64,000 nucleotides of DNA from positions 190,112,630 through 190,176,629 of the forward strand of contig CM067369.1 of the NCBI GenBank assembly GCA_034401795.1, read 5' to 3'. Positions within the stretch are counted from its first letter, which is position 1; each line of letters opens with the position of its first letter. This document shows, one piece after another, positions 57,396-64,000 of this stretch. Origin of the DNA: Chaetoderma sp. LZ-2023a. Its lineage: Eukaryota; Mollusca; Caudofoveata; Chaetodermatida; Chaetodermatidae. Made by a program: the position numbers and the translations under genes. The notes below the pieces were generated by a model that saw nothing but the letters and a program-made list of their open reading frames with translations, had not been told where the DNA came from and ran no database searches.

Positions 57396-58050
57396 CTATA
57401 CTGGTGTTCTTAAAGCTACCATACAGGTAGCACACCATTTGTAGTCGTCTCGACTCCAGAGACCAGCGAAGTGACCTCGCCGTAACATCTCGTTTTTTAG
57501 CTCCTCCATATCAACCCGCCTGCTGGAGCCTTTGAGGTATTGCTGTCGCACTTTAGGTTTCTACATGCTGTACAGGGCTTGGACCTTCAATATTTGGTGG
57601 TACTCTTCATCGGTGACCTGGCAATCCTCGAGAGCTTTGCTGACATACTCTTCGATAGTTCATAGCATACCCTGTGCCAGTGTCACGTACTTAGCATGCG
57701 TCTCCAGCCTCCTTGTGATCTGCCACTGGCCCACCCCAAGCCCGTGGCCAAGACAGTGGTGGCTAGTGTCATGCCACCCAGCGGGACAGCGACGAGGGCA
57801 CCCACCCTGTAGTGAGAGTGGCCACAGCTGCACACCAGCACTGGCTCCAATCACACCCGCAGCAGTAGTTGTATGTGCGAGGACGTTGTATGCTGTCTTA
57901 TATCGCCTGCGTGTTCTGCTGGACTTTTCTGCCTCACGGACGAGATTCTGCCTGATGGTATCTATATGCTGGAGTCGCCAGCCATGGATGGTACCGCCCT
58001 CATCAGCAGTCAGGGAGGGGTATAGTTCTGGTTGCTTCCGCCAATCTTAC
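57396..58050 (-). pseudogene. Membrane-associated Polinton protein, fossil
   Basis: The N-terminal part (GWRLQHIDTIRQNLVREAE, KTAYNVLAHTTTAAGVIGAS) leads to Gly/Ala-rich hydrophobic segments, then ITRRLETHAKYVTLAQGML, DEEYHQILKVQALYSM and a C-terminus with WCATCMVALRTPV. A Gly/Ala-rich double membrane region followed by a helical 'YVTLAQ...EEY' region is a layout I associate with Polinton-like elements of cnidarians and lancelets. Broken in about three places. Its start is uncertain. Confidence 0.5.
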
Positions 58051-58068
58051 CATAGTATATCTGGAGGC

Positions 58069-58680
58069 TTAAACCGGCATCACCTGCAGAATCTGCTCAT
58101 GAGTCATAGAAGGGTTCACTTTGGAGAGCCCGGCGAACCATACCAGCTTGCGGGTGTTGAGACAGACATCTCTTAGACAGTGGTCATCCAGCACCATATC
58201 GGGTGCCAATAGCTTTCTGAGACGTGATATCTGGAACTTCACCTTATCACCAAGATAGTAGGTCCGCTGCTGGATGGCTTTCTTGGCCTTACACTTCTGC
58301 GCCATCTCCTCTTCCCACTGTATGACCGCTGGCTCATCCTCATCTGAGAAGACACCTGGCTCATCCTCGTCTGTGAAGACATCTGGCTCATCGTCGTATG
58401 TGAAGACATCTGGCTCATCGCCGTCTATCACGACTACTGCATCCCGCTTACACTTCTTCAGGAGGTCCTGCCAGTATTTGGAAGCTTCACTGTTCCTTCG
58501 CCTCCTTGTAATGCTCGCGTTCTGTTGATACCAGCTCTCCTGCTGTAGTCGCTCTCCTTCTTGTTGCAGTGCGAGCATCTGTTCGTTTTGTGCAGGGGTC
58601 ATGAAGGGGCAACCCTCTTTCGGAATGGGCGTCCGATATCCCATCCATGCTGGCATATATGTTAATGGAGGGGCTGTCAA
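58069..58680 (-). CDS. Unknown Polinton-fossil protein with DEPDVF repeats
   Basis: About 195-203 codons. Start unsure: the first in-frame ATG gives MPAWMGYRTPIPKEGCPF near 58,656. Residues ~80-115 hold four acidic repeats of a DEPDVF(T/S)DE type. An RRRR patch and Gln-rich helix precede them, and a basic C-terminal region follows (KVKFQISRLRKLLAPD). No family recognised. Confidence 0.5.
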   Translation of the reverse strand: MTAPPLTYMPAWMGYRTPIPKEGCPFMTPAQNEQMLALQQEGERLQQESWYQQNASITRRRRNSEASKYWQDLLKKCKRDAVVVIDGDEPDVFTYDDEPDVFTDEDEPGVFSDEDEPAVIQWEEEMAQKCKAKKAIQQRTYYLGDKVKFQISRLRKLLAPDMVLDDHCLRDVCLNTRKLVWFAGLSKVNPSMTHEQILQVMPV

Positions 58681-58689
58681 ACAGGTGAT

Positions 58690-58962
58690 TTACAGGTGTG
58701 AACAGGCTAGGACTGATAGCTTTCCATAGGTTGCTGTTGGCACCTGGGAGATACTCTATCACGTCTCAGCCGACTTCTACTAGTGAGCTGCTGTGTGCAC
58801 TGCCGGGAGGTTGATGTATCACATCGGCGTGTATGTATGTTGTGCCCCGCTGGGGCACCTCGAAGAGGTCCCATTCTACATGGTACTGTACCACCCGTCT
58901 CCCCTTAGAGAGGGTGAGATGACGTTCTCACCACCGTAGAGCAGCAGCCGGATAATCGGCAT
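58690..58962 (-). pseudogene. Short Polinton-fossil ORF region
   Basis: ATG at 58,962 gives MPIIRLLLYGGENVISPSLR. Coding-like sequence continues to about 58,690. Broken. Too short to classify. Confidence 0.35.
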
Positions 58963-58999
58963 GGTTATATGTCTTGTTTAAACCCTCCTATAGCGTGCT

Positions 59000-59605
59000 A
59001 TGGAACCCATATTTGCTCACTCGACTGGTCTTGCTGACCTGGCAGATGTGTATGCAGTTGATGCTTCCAAGGTGGAAGAGAGCGATGGCAAGTCATTCGC
59101 CCTATGGTACGAAGCAAGCTCAAAGGCATTCTCCTTCCACCCCATTGGTGGTGATGGGGTGGAGCTGCTCACAGACCTCAAAGATGTGACGAAGGAGCGC
59201 CTGGGTCGCAACATATATGGCCACACGATCATGTTTCGGTACGATTTCCCGAAGAGGAAGTATATCCTCAAGCCGTTGATTGAACTCTCTGATACAGAGG
59301 TGCCAGACATCAACACCCTAAATAACGACCTCAGCTTTCATTTGGTCAAAGCCTATTCGAGCGGTGCCCCGCTGATGGCCCAAGATGGCCTGCTATTGAA
59401 CCTGGAAAAAACCCTGCAGTTCATATTTGAGAAGAATGAAGTGTGGTACCGCACTGGACTTGGGGGTCTTGTAATTGGTCTTGCAATTACTACCTGCTAT
59501 ATATTTGGCAAATCTGTAATTAAAAAGTGTTTCTGTAACAGCTTTCAGTCTACGTATTCTAAAATAATCATCATACATTTCAGTCAACACTTTCTATGGA
59601 TTTGA
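59000..59605 (+). CDS. Single-pass membrane protein (Polinton fossil), 201 codons
   Basis: MEPIFAHSTGLADLADVYAV at the start, a mixed alpha/beta middle (GHTIMFRYDFPKRKYILKPL), and one hydrophobic segment near residues 153-175 (GLGGLVIGLAITTCYIFG). The last ~25 residues are rich in Ile/Phe/Ser, and the DNA there turns AT-rich, so the element's edge may lie inside this frame, near 59,500. No family recognised. Confidence 0.5.
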   Translation: MEPIFAHSTGLADLADVYAVDASKVEESDGKSFALWYEASSKAFSFHPIGGDGVELLTDLKDVTKERLGRNIYGHTIMFRYDFPKRKYILKPLIELSDTEVPDINTLNNDLSFHLVKAYSSGAPLMAQDGLLLNLEKTLQFIFEKNEVWYRTGLGGLVIGLAITTCYIFGKSVIKKCFCNSFQSTYSKIIIIHFSQHFLWI

Positions 59606-59842
59606 AGAGCAATTTTACTGTAGCTTGTTGCTGACTAGTGCACCAACAACGTTAGCAAATTGTTGTCCATACACTCACACGGCGCTCAGTATTACTATCT
59701 ATGTAGAGTGAGTATATGCCCAAAATACGCTTTGCCTGCACGAAGGAAAAATTTCGCCTAGCTACCGTGTGCACGTTTCTGTTCTACCAATGTCTTGCAA
59801 ACAAATGCACAACTCTGTCAACGAAACATACACGCCATTTGA

Positions 59843-60095
59843 GACGTTGCAAAGTGTCCGCCCATTGCGACGTGTCAGTGGTTACAAAATGTCTGCCCAA
59901 AATGAAAAAAATCATTGCAAAGTGTCCACCCGTTGCAATGTGTCCGGCCAAAATGTTTAAAATCATTGCACTGTGTCCGTCCGTTGCAAAGTGTTTGCCC
60001 AAAATTTAAAAAATCGTTGCAAAGTGTCGTCTGCCGTTGCAAAATGTTGGCCCAAAATGAAATGATCGTTGCAAAGTGTCCGCCCGTTGAAGAAT
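59843..60095 (+). repeat. ~58-bp tandem repeat, about four units
   Basis: The unit is built from GTTGCAAAGTGTCCGCCC and GCCCAAAATGAAAAAAATC. It starts near 59,848 and runs to 60,095, diverging between units. It lies on the right flank of the Polinton fossil. Confidence 0.75.
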
Positions 60096-60787
60096 ATTCA
60101 TAGAACGGTATTTTACGTGCACACTCAACGGAATACCTGATAATTAGGAAAACAGCACCCGTCGACTGTGGACTGAGGCTACAAGCCTGGTCTACATTAC
60201 AAGTAACTTATTTTTATACCTAAACAAATTATATGTGTCCATGCCACTTCATCATAAAGGGCCATATTGTCCAATGTACAGGTACATTCCAGAAATGTAG
60301 GCGATGTCTTTTAAGACCATATAATTTTGTAAATGCCCCTTCGGAAAGGTATATGAATATTGAAGCCAAAATGTTCTCAGATGACATTATTTCCTTTCTA
60401 ATGGGATATCTCCAGTATTACAGCAATTCCGCGGGAGCATCTTGATTTGTAGTGTTTTTCGAGCAGATTGGGCTTTGGGGCCAAACTTGCAGACTCATGC
60501 GAGTGAAACCATTCCCAGTGCAACTAGACCTTGTCCATGTGATTGTATGCTCAGGATCCACCTGACCGTTAAGATGACACTCTTTATGCATAGCTTACAT
60601 CTCTAACTATATAGTTTCAGTCCGGGCTTTTTTAAATTGCTTGATATTTGTAGCTGTCATTGTAGTTAGACAATCTGATTAAGTAACATGTAAGATAACA
60701 CCGAGAAGGGGTTTAGCGCCTTGCTGCAATTGGAAATGTTACAATTCAGAAAAATACCATGCTATTTACTAATGATGATGGGAGATC

Positions 60788-60841
<54 letters not shown>

Positions 60842-60985
60842 ATAATTTATGCGTGTTAGGCTATGCTGACCCGTGTTCAATAAAATGTTATATATATGGA
60901 AGCCTTATTTTCCTTTTTGACAGACGGCGAATATGACCATACATACAAAACAGAAATATCAGATTTGACTGTTTTACGTATTCGT
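60096..60985. other. No gene seen; (GCT)n(GAT)n microsatellite
   Basis: GCT repeats at 60,790-60,821 run directly into GAT repeats to about 60,843. The frame through them is poly-Ala/poly-Asp and not a real gene. The rest is unassigned. Confidence 0.5.
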
Positions 60986-60989
60986 GTGA

Positions 60990-62560
60990 TGCAATAAGTT
61001 TAATAGAGCTGACGTGCAGGCAGGCACTGCCTGAATCGCAGCACAAAAGTGTTTGTTCGGATAAGTCTTCTTAGTGAAGCATAATCCGCAGTCTGTTGAG
61101 TCGTTCCATCTCGAAAGTAAATTGCACAACCGTATGCAAACTTAATTGCATCAGCGAATGCATACGGTTCATATGTTGATGCAAGTATGATGCCCTTTAG
61201 AAAGAAAGTGCGATCGATAACCATTGTTGTCCCAGCATCTAAGTCATGAATGATGTCCTTCCAGGTAGAGAGGTCATCGGGCAGTGAGCAGTCCCAATTA
61301 TCTCAGGATTTAGACAACTGTTGAATAAAGATTTTGCCATGTATCTGTACCGGTGACAGGTATCCCAGAGGATTGAAGAATCCCGAAACTGTCTGCGTGA
61401 TTTCTGGTGTTGGGAAGACTAAGTGTTCGTCAGTAGAAGTAACATAAGCCCAATATGAGAATTAATCAACCTTAGTGTGCCACTTAATTCCAAGTGGGTT
61501 GACCGACTGTTCACAATTGTAGAGTTCATCTTGCTGAATGCAATCCGGAAGATCATCGTAGCTAGTTGGCCAATAACGTAGAAGAAAGCCACCAGAAGTC
61601 ATTGGTTCACTTCCTTCATAGTAGTATTGCATAATGTCCCATATAGTGTCACACCCTGAAATGATGTTGTCAACACAGCACTGTATAGTATAACTTTTAA
61701 TTGGTATGTATCAAAGTGTTTGTGGATCTTGAGAAGACCAGAAGAATTTGGTGTATTTACGGTGATCTTGGGTCAAGCCAATCTGGAGATATACTTTCTG
61801 AGTGGTCCCGGAAACGTAAGAGAATTGATATTGGTACATTAAGAAGTGGTGGCCCCGTGTGTAAACATGCACTAAGGTTAGATTTGTCATTCAATGTACA
61901 CTAACAGGCGTAGATGATACATAGTGGTGATGATGATGATTCATTGATCGTACCACGATGTGGTAGGTAGTGTGCACTTTTAGTGTGATCATTACGTACC
62001 AGTTCGATGAAGGCACTCGACAGTTGTTGACAAATGACTTTGTTGTACACCTCTCGAGTCAAATGCAAAATACATTGTACCATGTGCTTTTTTCTCATAC
62101 ACCCCTATTGGTGGGTAATGGTTCGTGATCATGTTTCCAAGGCAACTTAGCTATATAATGTCCATTCTCCTTTGGTTTGCGAGTTTGAATGTTAGTATTG
62201 AGCCATAAACCGTTAACTCCAATAGTTTCTAAATCCCAGAAAGTTTGAAGCTCTATGCTCTCAAGTTGATGTGAACTAAGGCCGATGTTGAGGTGATGTA
62301 TGGATGTGGTTCTATCGCGTCTAATGCCTAGAAATACTGAAGTAGGTCCATAGAGGAGGTCACCATGTTTGGAAGACATCGTAGTGCCTCCTGGTCCACA
62401 AACAATATGATTTCCAATAATTGAGCAGTAATAGTCGACACCAATTGACACAGAAATGCCGTCAGAATATGCCCATGTATATGTGTGAGCAAGTCAAAGC
62501 CCCCAAATATGTGGCAGGTCGATCACAGATTTCATAATGTAGTTCCACATCAGAGTGGAA
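60990..62560 (-). mobile_element. BEL/Pao LTR-retrotransposon pol fossil
   Basis: Read on the minus strand from 62,560 down: a protease-end/linker part (IGVDYYCSIIGNHIVC, TFWDLETIGVNG, YIAKLPWKHDHEPLP), an RT part (SAHYLPHRGTI, CVDNIISGCDT) and then GFFNPLGYLSPVQIHGK and the RNase H-like YAFADAIKFAYGCAIYF. Order and wording fit BEL/Pao pol. No LTRs, gag or integrase are seen. It is an old fossil, broken in perhaps eight or more places. Confidence 0.8.
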
Positions 62561-64000
62561 ATACAAGGCACAACCAATGCCTGTATAATAATGTCATATG
62601 AGTTATCATGTGTATGAAGAGTAGCTTGTACGATATGTAAGGCACGTATACACGTATTTTCACTGAATATTGACAGGCGAAAGATCTCTGATCTGATTGG
62701 CTTAAACTTTCCACGGCCTCCCCAATGGGTGGCAATACCCTAATGCACAGACAGAGGCAAGAATGTCTAAGACATGATTTGCCTCATCTGCTCATGCGCC
62801 AGGCCATTAGGAGTATTCCCGTAATAGAGATGTTTTCTCATAGGGCAAGACATGGTCACATACGCATGATACCACTGACTGAGGGGAGACTTTTAGGATG
62901 TACATATTATCTTTGCACGACTTCTTCCTTGGAATAATGGCCTATGATTACAATTCTCCCGTGAGCATCTGCTACCGCTAAAACACTTGAAAATCCCGAT
63001 TCCTAAAGGCGACAACCGCGAGAATACTTAAGAAAGAAGCAACCATAGAACCAACATTGAATGACAACTACCATGGCTAAAAGATCCAAAGTCTCAGCCA
63101 CGCCATTGATTGGCTGACTCCTGCTCGGATGCTCCTGAAACTCGCACACTTATGTTCGCGACCTCAGATTGAATAAGGGCACCTAATACGCTGGCCAATC
63201 ACCAGACGATAATGAGATGAAGAGCTGATTAGTACAAAAGCAGGCGGTTATGTATTAAATGAGACTGCGTCACTGACAGGTCTAGTGCTGATTGTTCGAC
63301 AATGGCTCCCATGTCCGCTTCACTTGCTCCATTTCACCAGGGAACTTTACGACTTTGGCCGTTCGGTGTGAGGTGAAAAGCCGCCAACGCTCGACCTCCT
63401 TTTTGAATGCCTGCTAATGAAGTTGGTCAAACTAACAGCCTAAATTGTTCTGCTCTCCTGAAGACTTTCCGCTGCTCTTTGTGTTGCTCAAAGGGATCTG
63501 TGTACGGAAACTCTGTGCATTCCCCTGATATGGAAGAAGAACAGAACCGGCTACTGCCATGGATGAACCTGCTTACGTCGCTCTCCGTGTTTATTTGTGA
63601 CTGTTGAAGACACCACCTGCTGGTATCCGCCTCCTGGGTAAGAACTTTGAAACGCAATGTTCGGGTACGGTCTCCGACCAAGTTCTGATTTGTGTGCTCC
63701 GTATCTCCTCCTGAATGACTCTTATACTTTCTTGCGATGATCCGCACAGACATTCTCCATTCCAAGAAGTTCTGCCACCCCAACATTGTGATCGCCAGCC
63801 GCGGAGGACTAAGTCACTGTGTGACTTTGCGCCTTGGGAATATACCTACCAAGGCTGGTTCAAAGTCAACAACATCCACAACAGCAAAACCTAAACACTG
63901 CATTCGCGAGATTATGTGATGACTTACTATTATCATTCTACTAGGCCTTGAAATGTGTATGTTAAATCTTGAATGTACTTACTAATCTAGTTTTCTATTC
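62560..64000. other. No gene assigned
   Basis: A 119-codon minus-strand frame (63,427-63,786) is polar and has no recognisable domain. A short plus-strand start at 63,302 (MAPMSASLAPFHQGTLRLWP) precedes GTGAG-like donors near 63,369 and could be a lone first exon, but this is weak. Confidence 0.3.

Larger units (their letters stand above)
46532..59605. mobile_element. Polinton/Maverick fossil
   Basis: About 13 kb with protein-primed DNA polymerase B, a packaging ATPase, a likely minor capsid protein, a large conserved virion-type protein and at least eight small proteins. I recognised no retroviral-type integrase or protease. Ends are unproven: the left may be AGTGTCGGGGGCAAAAGG at 46,532, and no matching inverted repeat was found on the right, where the last gene ends at 59,605. 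It is broken in roughly a dozen places, some perhaps consensus errors. Long stretches remain open, which suggests modest age. Gene order and strand grouping (polymerase plus, virion block mostly minus) fit the family. Confidence 0.85.

Noticed and set aside
57532-58176. 214-codon plus-strand open frame
   Set aside because: Antisense to the minus-strand Polinton genes, which carry the recognisable protein features.
60721-60936. Frame with poly-Ala and poly-Asp
   Set aside because: Produced by the GCT/GAT microsatellite; no flanking coding signal.

Overview
The window looks like transposon-rich, gene-poor DNA from a marine invertebrate. The evidence is metazoan-type mobile elements (a non-LTR retrotransposon in three pieces, an intact Tc1 transposon, a tRNA-derived SINE, a Polinton fossil, a BEL/Pao fossil), many short palindromic MITEs, a eukaryotic splice acceptor and a TATA/CCAAT/heat-shock promoter. 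No host gene could be named with confidence. The abundance of oligo-C/oligo-G tracts and palindromic MITEs reminded me of molluscs, but that is only an impression.

Layout. 0.2-2.1 kb: LINE copy 1. 2.1-3.4 kb: ~290-bp repeats carrying G/C homopolymers. 3.4-4.8 kb: a diverged ~200-bp satellite. 5.0-7.4 kb: a second copy of the LINE 3' half plus the same downstream repeats, so this is a segmental duplication. 7.4-11.1 kb: MITEs and unassigned DNA. 11.1-13.0 kb: decayed remnant of an unnamed Cys/His-rich protein gene. 14.94-16.60 kb: complete Tc1 element with an open 341-aa DD34E transposase. 17.2-17.4 kb: textbook heat-shock-type promoter on the minus strand. 17.9-21.4 kb: two parts of the same Cys/His-rich family, the C-terminal part lying upstream of the N-terminal part.

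A 500-base gap lies at 23,496-23,995. The 8.3 kb before it (15,132-23,480) recurs almost base for base after it (23,996-32,330), and both copies end exactly at the gap. The simplest reading is one locus assembled twice: two overlapping contigs placed end to end. Features listed from 24.0 to 32.3 kb are therefore probably duplicates of those at 15.1-23.5 kb. The copies differ mostly by 1-2 base indels, so many apparent frameshifts in this window may be consensus errors.

32.3-46.5 kb is intergenic DNA packed with at least three MITE families, a third LINE fragment (minus strand, 44.6-45.5 kb) and a SINE (46.25 kb). 46.5-59.6 kb is a Polinton/Maverick fossil. It has a protein-primed DNA polymerase B on the plus strand, and a mostly minus-strand block with a packaging ATPase, a likely minor capsid protein, a large conserved virion-type protein and several small membrane or coiled-coil proteins. 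It is broken in roughly a dozen places. 61.0-62.6 kb holds a minus-strand BEL/Pao LTR-retrotransposon pol fossil. The final 1.4 kb shows nothing I can assign.
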